DNA from: Linnemannia hyalina
Taxonomy: Eukaryota; Mortierellomycota; Mortierellomycetes; Mortierellales; Mortierellaceae
Direction of reading: 5' to 3'
Assembly: GCA_019671135.1 (NCBI GenBank)
Contig: JAHRHY010000006.1
Location: 682,001 to 746,000 of the forward strand
DNA: 64,000 bases
The position numbers and the translations under genes are program-made. Shown one piece after another: positions 23,823 through 36,000 of the stretch. Within the stretch, counting starts at the first letter, position 1. Each line of letters opens with the position of its first letter. The notes beneath the pieces were generated by a model that saw only the letters and a list, made by a program, of their open reading frames with translations, was not told the DNA's origin and made no database searches.

Positions 23823-26160
23823 AAAAAAGAGCTCTAGCCACACCGCATGGTGATCCCCTTATTCTCTTTTCCATTGTGCTTACATTGAAAAACTCCCCCT
23901 CGATATCATGCCTGACTGTTCTGTCAAAACAACCATGTTGTTGAGCAGCTAGCGCAAGGGCCACAATCTATAGATCTGTATGATCGTCAACTGAGACCGA
24001 AAAACTATGTTGTTTACACAGCCGAATTGCGCCAGCAATTGATAACATTAGGCCAACGCATGCCAATACAATGCCTCCTCACTCCCGTTATTTCTCTCGC
24101 TTTCGCGTAAAAACAAAGGCGTGAGGTCGTCATAGCCATGGAGATATCTTTAAAAAAAGTACCTTTAGGTGGACCAGCCCCACGAAGTGACAAGGAAAAA
24201 ACAATATCGCAACCCTGTGAAGAAATAGAGAGTAATAGGTGGAGCATCTTTCCTTTTTCTACTCCCTCTTTCCTTCTCACTTTCCACTCTCTCTTCCTCT
24301 CTCTCTCACACGCCTTTCCTCTCTCCTCTCTCTCCTTCATCTTCCCATTCTCCTTCCTTTTGGCTAGCTTGCAGCTCCTCCACGTTCAAATCGTTACCAA
24401 CGATAAAATAAAGGAAGGAAATGCCTATTTTCACAGTAATAGGATTACGCGATCATGGTCACTTTTTTACGTTTTCAAGGAGAACGACTTCTGCTGTTTG
24501 TTTCTTTCCTTTTGGATGATTATGGATAACTGACTTCGACGCCACATCGTTCGCCCATTTCGTCTTTTTTGCATGTTTTTTTTTCCCATCTTGGCTGATA
24601 TTTGATAGAGATGCATGTTTCCCTTCTTACTGCGACTTTTATCGTCCTACGCATTTTTCATCTATTTCTTTGTTGTTAATGCAATTGTTGTATGAGAAGG
24701 GGGCATGTTACTATCATTCCCAAAGTTAATGCACCAAAAAAAAACACGGACAAAAAAAAAAAAGTAAGGGACCATGTTCTTGTGGTTGTGGTTCTCTGCG
24801 TACGGGGGTGTCCATCCCAGCTGTACACGTAATGTACTCCCTTTTGGACCCAAAAGAAAAAATCCTGCTTCCTTACTTCCTTACTTCCTTGCTTCCTTCC
24901 TTCAGTCAGCAACCCTTATGTGTACGTATTACTCCGAATGCACACCCCCTTTCCTCCTGCTTGCTAGACTGCTCCTCTTGGTCCCCCCCCCCTCTTCCTC
25001 CTTTGTGCAAAAATATCCAAGAAAAGAAAAAATGCCTCTTTGGTCTCGTTTCGTCAATTCAAGAAGGAAATGCGCTATGGAAACAAAGCTTTTTTTCTGT
25101 GTGCGTGTTCAGGGGATGGATGGGAAGCATACATAAAAAAAAAGGGAGCAAAGAGCCAGTGGCATGCATTTCTTTATGCTTCTTTTTTTTGTTTTCAAAT
25201 GGACCCGAGGGAAGGGAGAAGGGGGCCTTTTGATGCTCGCAAAGCAAAAAAAAAAAAAAAAAAAACGATGCAACTATGCTACAGGTACAATTGCTCATTT
25301 TTTTTTGTTCTCCTTGGGACATCATTCACTCCTCCCCCCTCTCCCCTCGCCTTCCCTTCTCCTTTGGTGCGGCTCACTTCTTCACTACCGTCATCCAGCA
25401 TTCAGTTACCGTGTCGCGTCAGTGTAACGAAGTAGTGAAACGAAGAAAACAAGAAAAACGTTCAGTTACCTGTTCAACTTTTCTACAGCGGAAGAAGGTT
25501 TAATTGGAGTTTTCAAGAGGAACGAAAAAGGTAGGAGCTTACTTCATTATCTTGCTTTCGCACAGGTAGAAAAATTAAAGTAGGATGGGAGGGTAGAAAA
25601 AATAGGAGATTTAGGCATTGGCATGGCTATAAGGTCAAAAGGAAAATAATAGAAAAATATAGTAGACTGCATTGTGGAAAGGAAAAAAAGGATACATCTG
25701 GATGGAAAAGGGCGCGATGCTGCAGCAAAGAGAGAGGTAGGGACAGAGAAATGCACAAGCGGTCTGAGGATCCATCTATTCGGGCAACTATTCGAACCCA
25801 TGGACAGTGACCAGAAAGAAAAGAGACCAAGACAAGAGGAAGGAGGCAGAGGGATAAAAGACAACGAGGAGAAGTAGAAGGAGGAGAAGGGAAAAGAGTG
25901 CGAGGAATGGTAAAGATAGGTTCAAAGAGGGGGAAGTAAAAAGAGAGGGGTGTTGCGAGGAGGCAGGGGAGAGGGGTTAGGTGTTACCACCTACATATTT
26001 TCACATCGCAGACACGGCAACTATTTTTGTGCGACGATTTAGACATGCAGTAAGATTCTCGCAGTTGAGTGGGACTCAACCAAAAACAAGGGATCATGTT
26101 CACTCCCTTCTCTTTTCTATCTCGTTCTCTCGCTCTACGTCTCTCTTTTACTCGTTTTTT

Positions 26161-26164
<4 letters not shown>

Positions 26165-26200
<36 letters not shown>
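26165..26200. repeat. (TG)n microsatellite, about 18 units
   Basis: Uninterrupted TG repeat about 310 bp upstream of the secreted-protein start. It could adopt Z-DNA in principle. Confidence 0.92.
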
Positions 26201-26201
<1 letters not shown>

Positions 26202-26376
26202 TGTACGGTGTATGGTGCATGGTGTAACTCTCTGTCTCCTGTTCGTTGTTACTCCTTCTTTACACCCTTTTCCTAGGAGAAAAAAATCGTCTTTACGATG
26301 GAGTGCCCCCGTTGTTTCCGTATCGTGTCTGTTCCAAGCCAGTTCGGATAGTCAGTCATTGAATACCTCGAAACGC

Positions 26377-26383
26377 CTATAAG
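26377..26383 (+). promoter_or_regulatory. TATA-like box of the secreted-protein gene
   Basis: CTATAAG lies about 130 bp upstream of the ATG at 26509. A CA/CT-rich leader free of ATG codons separates the two, which suits a core promoter. Confidence 0.45.
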
Positions 26384-26508
26384 AACCACCGGTTTCCCCA
26401 CCATTTCCACTCTTCACTCACTCACGCACACTTCCACTCGCACTCATACCATCAAACACGCACTCTCCGCTCCATAACATTCCTATTCAATAATATACCT
26501 TAATAACC

Positions 26509-27210
26509 ATGCGTTCACAAAACATCGTCGTTGTCATGGCCACTCTTCTGAGTCTCCTCGCCGCCACCTCATCTGTCAACGGAGCAGCCATCGTCCAGAA
26601 CAAGGACTTGCAGCCCAACATACCCGGTACCTCGGGATTCACCCCAGATCTCTACAGACGCCATCACCACGACAACGGCAACGATGATGATGATGAGGAC
26701 GACGACAACCACCACGGCAAGCACGGCAAAGGTGGCAAGCACGGCAAGCACGACAAAGATGGCAAGCACGGCAAGCACGATGGTAAGGGGAAGCCTGACG
26801 GAGACAAGCCCGATGGAGACAAGCCTGATGGAGACAAGCCTGATGGCGACAAGCCTGATGGAGGGGAGGAGAATCCCAATGGTGCCACTCCCACCGATAG
26901 CCCTGATGGTGCCACTCCCACCGATAGCCCTGACGGTGCCACTCCTACCGATAGCCCTGAAGTCACCAACCCTACAGTCAGCCCCGATGCAACCGAGCCT
27001 ACTCCTACCGTTGAGGCTACCCCCACGGTCGATGCTGCTCCTACTGTCACTGCCACTGCCACGGCAACTCTGCCTCCTACTGCCGCGACTCCTACTCCTC
27101 GGTCTGCCACACCTCTTCCCCCTTCTGGTAGCAGTGCATCTGCATTGTTGGCACATAACCAGGCTGTCCTCGGGTTCCTGTCTGCTGCTGCGATTAGCTA
27201 CTTTTTATAG
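26509..27210 (+). CDS. Secreted His/Asp- and Ser/Thr/Pro-rich repeat protein, probably GPI-anchored
   Basis: Single exon, 233 aa. It starts with a signal peptide (hydrophobic VVVMATLLSLLAATSSVNG). Next come a His/Asp-rich segment, a run of KHGK-type units and five tandem PDGDK/PDGG units. Three PDGATPTDS units follow, then a Thr/Pro-rich mucin-like part. The end is hydrophobic (NQAVLGFLSAAAISYFL) after small residues (SGSSAS), the pattern of a GPI-anchor signal. It is probably a wall or surface protein, heavily O-glycosylated in the Thr/Pro part and able to bind metal through the His/Asp part (inference). The promoter has a TATA-like box. The repeat tracts are likely length-polymorphic. No homologue is recognised by family name. 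Confidence 0.78.
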   Translation: MRSQNIVVVMATLLSLLAATSSVNGAAIVQNKDLQPNIPGTSGFTPDLYRRHHHDNGNDDDDEDDDNHHGKHGKGGKHGKHDKDGKHGKHDGKGKPDGDKPDGDKPDGDKPDGDKPDGGEENPNGATPTDSPDGATPTDSPDGATPTDSPEVTNPTVSPDATEPTPTVEATPTVDAAPTVTATATATLPPTAATPTPRSATPLPPSGSSASALLAHNQAVLGFLSAAAISYFL

Positions 27211-27754
27211 TAGTATGATGGGTCCGGTTCTAATGTGATCCGCATGTAGTAGTTCATATTTATCTTCTTTTAAGCATATATAAATAATAATCCTGCTTTC
27301 CTGACTGTATCCGTAATGGTAGTGGTGGAGAGTGCTCTTTCGGATCTACTAGAAAACTCCCCGCGTCCATCGCCTTTGAAAAGTGGCGAGGCCAGATCTT
27401 TAATGCAAAAGACAGTCCCACAGGCGTGATCGAAGGGACGAGCAATCTTATTTTTTTTCCCAGAGCAGAGACATGGGGATTGATTACCCAGGGGTAAGGC
27501 GGGTGTCGACTCGTACTCTACACCTCTCCACTTCTCTGTTCAACGGACTTGCTTCGCATCCTTGCTTCCTTCAGAACATCACCCTATTTCTTCCTCGTCG
27601 CTTTTCTATGCGCACTGCCTTTGCTCTTCTTTTTTCCTTCTTCACCCACTTTTTTTTTTTTTTCTTTCCCTTCTTTCCTTCCTCTCTCTCTCACTCTCTC
27701 ATTCAACCCACCAACCATCCACCTTCAGCACATCCTTCATTCCTTCTTGACGCC

Positions 27755-29542
27755 ATGCACGCCAGATTCGTTACTTCGACCTTGACAGGCTCCGCCCGTG
27801 CCGTCAAAGCCTCCGTCCCCCGGGTCCCATCGCTCGCCTTCACGACCCCAGTCTCCCGAAAACGCAAGTAGCCGCTCTTTCAAATCTTCATTGCCAGAGC
27901 AAAAAACGATGCTATATCTCCACGTATTAACCTTCAATCACTCCTGCATGGCATTCGCATCAATTGATCGCCAAATAGTCTTCCACACTTCACCCTGGAC
28001 CTTGTCTGTCAACGCCCCTGAGCCAGCACCTACTCACTCCTCCAGCAATCCTCCCATGGCCTTCCCCTGCGTCGACCAACTGGAGCAACGCACTCAAAAG
28101 CTTCTGCAGTCATTCGACGGTGGCCCAGAACCCTCCTACAGCAACCCTATTTCGGGATACAGTCTCTATCAACACAACGAGCCCTTCTTATTAGATCACG
28201 GCGGCATCCTGCCCAAGTTTGAGATCGCTTACGAATCATGGGGCGAGCTGAACGCCGACAAGTCCAATGTCATTCTTCTCCATACTGGACTCTCGGCATC
28301 GTCCCACGCAAAGTCGCACCCTGCGAACACTGCGCCAGGATGGTGGGAAAAGTTCATCGGACCTGGACTGGCCATCGACACAAATCGGTTCCATGTTATC
28401 TGCACCAACGTCATTGGAGGCTGCTATGGTTCGACTGGTCCCTCTTCGATCGATCCCAAGGACAACAAACCTTACGCCACCCGGTTCCCCATCATCACCA
28501 TCTTTGACATGGTCAGGGCACAGTTCGAGATGCTCAGCTCGATGGGTATCCAAAAGCTGCACGCTTCGGTCGGAGCCAGTATGGGTGGCATGCAGTCTTT
28601 GGCTGCTGCGCTTTTGTTCAAGGAGCGTGTCGGAAAAGTGATCAGCATCTCTGCAGCTGCTCGCTCTCATCCTTACAGCATTGCCCTCCGATTCACTCAG
28701 CGCCAAGGTACACGAGAGTTTCCGTATTGGTTTATATTGGGGAAATGAAATGAAAATGATCTGGGCCTCCTGGGCGTAACCATGACTCACCTCGTTCTCT
28801 TTGTTAATTCCTCTATACCATAGTGTTGATGGCGGATCCCAACTGGAACAAGGGCTTCTACTATGACAAGGTGCCTCCACACAGTGGTATGAAGTTGGCT
28901 CGCGAGATTGCCACCATCTCCTACCGATCCGGCCCCGAGTGGGAGCAGCGCTTCGGTAGGAAGAGAGCTCAGCCCACGACAACTCCTTCGCTCTGTGCCG
29001 ACTTTTTGATCGAGACTTACTTGGACCACCAGGGCGAGCGTTTCTGTCTGCAGTACGACCCTAACTCGCTCTTGTATGTCTCCAAGGCCATGGATATGTT
29101 TGATCTTTCCGCATCCACTTCGGCTGAGACTGCAATTCGTCGTGCCAGGAACACTCTCCGTCTCCAGGAAGGAAAGGGGTCGTCCGCCCCCGAGAACGCC
29201 GCGACCCCTCCAGAGGAACAGGCTAAGGCTTGCGTCACTAGCACCCCAGCTGCAGAGTTGAAGGCCAAGGAGGAGCTTCAGGATGACCCCAAGGCTCAGT
29301 TGAACGATTTGAAGCAAGGCCTGAGCACTGTCAAGGATATCCCTACCTTGGTTTTGGGCATCCAGTCGGACATCCTGTTCCCTGTTTGGCAGCAAAAGGA
29401 GGTTGCCGATTGCTTGCGCGAGACCGGAAATAAGAGCGTGACTTACTACGAGCTCGACTCGATGTATGGCCACGATGCTTTCTTGCTCGAGGTTGTCAAT
29501 GTCGGAAGCGCCGTCAAGGGACACCTTGAGCTGAAGAGATAG
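27755..29542 (+). CDS. MetX-family acyltransferase, mitochondrial; serine O-acyltransferase (or homoserine O-acetyltransferase)
   Basis: Alpha/beta-hydrolase-fold acyltransferase of sulphur amino-acid synthesis. Exons are 27755-27863, 27979-28707 and 28824-29542 (518 aa). The first intron fits only with a GC donor (GCAAGT at 27864). It joins a basic presequence to RKLFHTSPW, a typical mitochondrial targeting and cleavage motif. The catalytic serine is in the nucleophile elbow GASMGGMQS, the Asp in QSDILFP and the His in MYGHDAF. The block [19 protein letters not shown] resembles the fungal CysA/Cys2 group (serine O-acetyltransferase) as I remember it, rather than bacterial-type homoserine O-acetyltransferases. 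I therefore prefer a role in O-acyl-serine and cysteine synthesis. This substrate assignment is inference. A Glu/Ala-rich insertion lies between the cap and the Asp motif. Confidence 0.9.
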
Positions 29543-30047
29543 AGTAGCACTTCCAGGCCAATTCGCCACGATAAATGATCTGGTTATTAGCCATCGCTTT
29601 AAAGATTTTGCATGCTACAATCTTTTTGACATTTCCTGACAAATGCTGCTGCTGCTGCATGTCACGTGCACGAGACTGCCAACCTCAGAACAACAGACAA
29701 AAGTGCAAGTCGCCCCAATGCGCCTTGAACTCCATTCGCTCCTTCGTTTGTTGTTTCCCATCCCTCTCCTCACTACAATTCACCCCTCCTTCCTGTTTGC
29801 AGAACCAGAATCTGGTCATCCAGAATATCCCACGCGCACGGTGTCGGTCTCTGTTAACAATACTTCCTACTTTTTCAATCCTTCATTCTTCAAGTCTTTC
29901 TATCTCCCAACCCTATTTCGACGCATACGCACGTCATTTTCGAAACGCCACCGTTTTCTTTTGTTTGTATCCTCTCACTTTCGTTTGGCCAAGGGGAGCA
30001 GTATTTTTATTTCTCGGGTCAACAAGCTCAAAGCACGGAGGAATTAG
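29543..30047. other. Promoter and leader of the HECT ligase gene
   Basis: About 0.5 kb. CT-rich from 29740 onward with several leader-like tracts. No gene seen. Confidence 0.5.
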
Positions 30048-33000
30048 ATGAAGATCAAAAAGACTCCAGCCAAGAAGCTGGCCCAGCCGGTAAGATATCC
30101 TTGTTTGATCTGTGTTTATCGCTGGCACCCTCAAGGGACCCCGACAAAAAGATAAACAACAGTACTTTTTGATGGCGCAGTCGATAAGGAAAAACAGTTA
30201 TCTGGATCCATATCGATTGACCAGCGCTGATGGAGCTCTACAGAAATTCGGCAGCCATAAATTTGATGATGCAAGGTATCTTGAGAGTGTTTGTTGTCAT
30301 GCAATTGGCATACACGAGTGGTGACCTTGGCCGCATACTAGCGACGTGTGCGCTGGTTACAGGACACATGCAACAAATTGTAGAGGAGATATACCTCACC
30401 GCTGTGTTGGAAAACGGCTGTGGGCGTGTTGGGGCAAGCACCGCCATCCTGCACAAGTTGTTGTGCAACAAAAGTGAAATTTGCCACTAATTTTTCACAC
30501 AGACATTCAATAACCGAGACGTTCATTGCTAATTCTTCCTCCTTATTCATACCGTGTTTGCGCGTTGTCTGTTTTAGCCACCTGCCGTAAAAACTCTGAT
30601 CCAGGCGCTCACAGAATGTCCAGAGAACGAGATCCCAAAGCTCATTGAAGAGGTCCCGGAGTGGAACTGGCCCCGAGGCGACATCTTCCTCTGGGCTGCA
30701 GTGCTGAACCGATTCGACGACATCTTGGATACGCTCTGCAAGTCTCACGACATGAAGAAGCCTCACCCTAAGCCATTCTCAGAGTCAGACCGACGCCTCA
30801 CACTGGCGATCCTCAACTTTTCAAGATTGCTTTTGGAGAGCTGCACGAATCGCAATCTTTATGCGTCATATGAGGTATGGATTTAATAACAGCAGTTATT
30901 TTGATAATGATCCAATGCCACAAGGCAAATGATCAGCACTCTGACTCTTTCCCCATTCCAATATATCTAGCATTTGAACGACCTCCTGCACTCGGACGAT
31001 CTAGATATTCTCGAGTCCTGTCTTCGGCTCTTGCTCCGTCCTGCACAACGACACAGCGCTCAACGGACCGCCAAATCTATATTCACTGTTTCTCAGGATC
31101 GACTTTTGGCGCTCACACATTCATGGGGCACCAAGGATCACGGACTGGAGCTTCTTCACTTGGTCGACGAGAAGACACAAATCCCTGAAAAACTGTCGGG
31201 TCTTCACTTTCAATTCTACAGGACTGCAACCTACAACAAATCTACCGCCGGAACGACCACCGTAGCTGTCACCACTGCGCCCGCTTCCTCATCAGCTTCT
31301 ACATCTGGATCAGCAACCGCACCCTCCCTAACCTCAACAGCCACATCCGCTATTCCCCTCTCCTCGCCCTCAAAACAAAGACGCGCTTCTCAATCAGGAT
31401 CAGTCGCAACTACTACCACATCCTCCTCGACCCCCGGATCTGCAACCGAGGGCTTGGTTGTGATCCAAACGGCAGATATCAACAAGATGGGCGCCTCGGA
31501 CTACGAGATTCTGGCGCGTTATGTCAAGGATTATTCCATCCCAGAGGAGCATCAATTCTCTCTCTTGAACAGGATCAGGGTTGCGACTGCCATGCGGAAT
31601 CCACAGCGTCGTCGCCAGCTACTGATGATCCGCATACTGGCTATTGCCGTCATGGCTCATGTCCTCCCCGAGACGATTGTTACTGACAAGTTCTTCGCTT
31701 TCGAGCCTGAAATCGTCCAAACATTGACTGACCTTATCCATCCTGACCACAAAGTGCCTTTCGTAAGTCATTCAGTCTCTTGCGATCGTCACTATTTCCC
31801 TTATGGTTATATATTACAAGGCCGCTTACTCGATTGCTTTTATATTTTAGGATCTGCAAACGACGGCACTTTTCGCTTTGGATGGGTTGGCTCACTTGAG
31901 GAGTAAGCAGGCAGATGTGTTGACTGCTGTGAATGCCTCTGCTAGCCACGGTGTCCTTTTGTATATGCTCCGCAAGACCGTTGCAGGCTTGGATTCTGAT
32001 GAAGGTAGGCGTACTCTATTACTCTATTAAGACCAACGACTTTTCAGCACTTGTTGAGGATGTCTAATTAATACGCTTGTTCGTTTATTCATTGTAGTGA
32101 TTTACCCACAAGATTTCGTTGACGCCATCGTCGCTTTCATTGGATACATAATCAGCGGGCAGACAGGAGGCAACATGGTCATTGCAGCCGGACTCGTGGC
32201 AGTCTTGCTGAAGCTTCTCGTCAACAAGCGCGCATCACAAGTCAAGGTAAAGCGGCAATGCGCAATGCCGTTATGATGGTCACTGCGATATCTTTTCGAG
32301 ACATGGATCCTACCTAACACGCTCCTTCCTTTGCATTGCTCTAGAATGTGACAAAATGCATACATCTCTTGGACAGTCTTATATACGGATACAGCTCAGC
32401 ATTTACGTCTTTCTGCACTTCAGACGGACTCAACATACTCGTCGCTCGGATCAAGGATGAGGTTGAATATGCGCTCGGACTCGTCAAGGACTTTGAGGCT
32501 TCACAGGGTTCAGATAAATCTTCCAGCCCTAAAGGTACGATAATCTGACGGGTTTACTTTTTTCAATTTTACCTCCCCGGAAACATTCGACACTGACACT
32601 GTGTTGTACTATTGCTTAATAGAGGGTGAAGCTTCTCCTGTTCCGTTCGAAAGAACGGCCTTGCTCAAGTCTATGTTCAAACTTGTCCTCCACATGATGC
32701 AAAGCCCAGGAACGCAGGAGGGTCTCCGCAACCTGATCGATACGACACTGCCAGCGACGCTGAAGAAAATCATGGAAGCGCCTACGGCTCTGGGTGCAGC
32801 TGTTTATGCCCATGGTATGTTTTGTTTTGACCCCATATTCATGTCACCACCGCTCTCGTATTGAGTTGCGAGCAATATTCCTAACATTGTTCTTCCTTCA
32901 TGTTCTCGATTGCCTGCGACAGCCATTAACACCATGGCGTCGTTCATCCACAACGAGCCAACCTCGCTCGCGATTCTTCAGGAGGCTAATATACCCCAAA

Positions 33001-36000
33001 CATTCCTGGCCAGCGTATCCAAGGAGATCCCAACCTCACCTGACGTCGTGATGGCTATCCCCGGCGCCTTTGGGGCCATTTGTCTCAACTCTGCGGGATT
33101 GACGATGTTCAAAGAGACGTTTGACCTGAAGAGATTGTTCGACATCTTCACTTCAGTTCCTCATGTCCGTGCTTTTCAGGATAACGATGGAGCCTCGAAT
33201 TTGGGTATGACTGTGGACGAACTGGTGCGTCACCAGCCTTCGTTGAAGCCGACAGTCCTCACAGCGGTGATTGCAATGCTCGAACAGGTCTTCACGATGT
33301 GCAGAGATATTACCTTTGCCGACGACTTGGAGCTTAGCGCACTTCACAAGGAACGCTCAAAGAGCGTACCAGCACTTGGCGACGTGACGGAGGAGAATGC
33401 CTCAAAGGTCCCCAAGAAGGACGGCCTGGTGCCGCCACTCATTGAGGCAGCCGCGAAGGTATAACTCCACGTTGTAATTTGAAACAGCTCGACGATCGTA
33501 ATGTTGTCGTTCGCGTAATAACCAATTCTTTGTTGTTGTCTCTAGTTCTGCGAGAGCTATTTCCAGAACGCTACTATCGCCAAGGACTTTTTGAAGAGCG
33601 GCGGGATTGATAGCTTGATGAAGTTTTATTCCTTAAAGACCCTTCCGTACGATCTGGCGAATACCTCCGCGTTTTTCACCTTGTCGCATTTGATCAAGCT
33701 GTTGGCGGAAACCAACCCAGCTATCGCCGTTATCGCCGTCGTAGGAGAGGTTCAAAAACATTTGGATGTAGTCAAGCCTCTTCTGGATTCTGTCAACACT
33801 GGCTCTGACCTGGCCAAGTTCATTGATGTATCACGTATGTTTTTCTTTGGGTTTAAACTTGGCTCAAGCAAGTCGCGTTTTGTTATGTGTCGACCAAACT
33901 AATTTTTTATGCTTTCTCTTTCTGTAGAATCGTCAGATGAGGATGTCGCCCAAGGAAACCAGTACCTTCACGCCTTGGTTAGCTTGAATGCTCTTAGCGG
34001 CCTTCTCTCCGACATGTACCTCACACCTGCCTTCTCCCACGGCCGCAACCATGCAGCTGTCCTCGCCGCATTTGTGGCTGCCAAAGGAGATGAGGTCTTG
34101 AGTGGACTGGGCAAGCTCCACAGGTAAGAGAGTTGATTGATGATATTATGCAGACCACATCTTCGCACACCAACCAGCTCAACTTCAAAAAAAAGACATG
34201 AAACGTGCTTGATTCTCACATTTGAGTTAACTATCATTTTAGAATGTGCATCTGGGAAACCATTGCTTTGAAGCGTACCCTTCAGCAGGACTGGAACGAC
34301 CCCAACCCCAAGGCCAAGCGCTCTACAAATGCTGCTTTGGTCCCTGGAACAGTCGACGACAACTATGAGGAGCCCGCTGCTGAGGTCAAGGAGTCGACGG
34401 AGAAAACTACTCCCAAGACAGATATGTTCAGCCCAGCAGCGATCAACACCAAGTCCTTCAAGTTTGTTTTGACACAGACACCACATTATATCACCCCACT
34501 TTGCCAAGGTACCGTAACCTTTGCGCGTTTGATATAGCGTGAGATCATGCACCACGAGGCGCTTCAAAATATTCTCTGTTAGATACTGATATCTAAATTG
34601 GCCTTTGTAGGTATTACCAAGATGCTCTTCCATCGCCGGGACGTGGATGTCGTTCAGCGTGGAAGCGCATTCAAGATCGCGGGCTCTTTGTCCCGAGTTT
34701 TGCAGTCGCATATTTCATGGACGCGACCAGGTATGTACCTTTATGCTACATACGCGAATACTGTCACGACATCGTTTGCGAAACAGTCGAGGAAGTCGTC
34801 TGACACCTGTCCATTCTTGCATGTTAATTTTCTAGCTGAAGCTGCTGTTGCAGACAGATACACATACCTTAATGCAATGCTCCCACTGCTCCCTCTTCTT
34901 ATGTTGGATGACAGGAACCCACCCACCCTTCAAACCATCGTCGTCGTGTCATTCGTAAGGATCCAAGGACTTCAGACCTTATTCACAGCCCTTGACTCGA
35001 TTTGGTCTGAAGTAGCCTCAGAACCTGCTGCTGCTGAGATCCAAAAGATGTACATTGCTATCGAGCTCATTCTCAGTATCCTGCAGACGATCGTCTCCTC
35101 CAAACTGCTGCATGACTCTTCCTATACTTCGTCGTTGATTTCCAAGGACGACAAGAACAGGACGAGTGACTTTTTCGATCCCCACGAGTTCTTGGTTTCT
35201 ACCCGTCTTGCCGTCTTGCCCAAGGCCAGGAAGCTGTGGATGGATCCCTCAGTTTGCTCATGTCCAGCTGGTGTCGTGCGTTTGTTGATCCAGACTCTCA
35301 TCATTATTTTGAGAGGTGATGGCGAGTCCAAGCCCGAAGCCCCTCCTGCACCGTCCGTTATCATTGGTGGAGGAGGAAGCGCCCCTCATCTTTTTGGCGC
35401 ACGCCCCCTGGGACCTGATCCAAGACGTGTCGCCACATTGGTTGACATGGGCTTCCCCCGTTCCGCCGCTGAGATCGCATTGACTCGCTGCGGCAACCAA
35501 ATTGAGCGAGCGGCTGAGTACCTGTTGACACACCAGGATGTTGTCGCTGCAGCGATTTACGATCAAGAACGAAGTGCAGCTGCTCGGTCGACTCCAACTG
35601 CCACTGCAAGCGCAGCCACCACTACTGCCGCCCCATCCACAGAAGGCCAGCCAGGATCCAGTACCGGAGAGAACGCCTCGGCGACTACCAGCTCCAACCC
35701 GCCTGCCGAGACTAATTCTGGGGATGATGACGAGGAGAGCATGTTGCAGAGAGCCTTGGACATGTCCGTCGACGCAGGAGCTGCTTCGAGTAGTGCCGAT
35801 GTCTCGATGGCCGAACCTGCAGGAACGACTTCGCCCAAGTCGCCAGATCAGGATTTTACGCCAGAGGCTCACAAAGTTCGCCAGCAGGAACTCAAGGATG
35901 CTCGCCAGGAGGTGCGAAACACGCTTGTTGAACGGTCTCTGGAATTGCTCCCATTGATCGATGGCATCATCTTCTCTGTGCGCGACATTTTCACCTACCT

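Larger units (their letters stand above)
23823..26508. other. 2.7-kb region without a supported gene
   Basis: Dominated by alternating T/C-rich and A/G-rich low-complexity tracts, several homopolymer runs (for example A19 near 25247-25265) and a TG dinucleotide run. The open frames present are short, low-complexity and lack splice-consistent neighbours. Near the right end, a TATA-like CTATAAG at about 26377 and a CA/CT-rich leader belong to the downstream secreted-protein gene. Confidence 0.5.

Noticed and set aside
24138..24533. 131-aa + strand open frame in the 24-26 kb gap
   Set aside because: Ser/Leu/Phe-rich read of a CT tract followed by A/T-rich DNA; no start context, splice partner or domain.
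25984..26382. Open frames through the TG repeat
   Set aside because: They arise from the (TG)n / (CA)n dinucleotide and give His-Thr or Cys-Val repeats only.
27798..27978. Start of the MetX-family enzyme at ATG 27798 without splicing
   Set aside because: The frame is open, but its first residues have no targeting character. The GC-AG join to ATG 27755 gives a proper presequence. I keep the unspliced form only as an alternative isoform.
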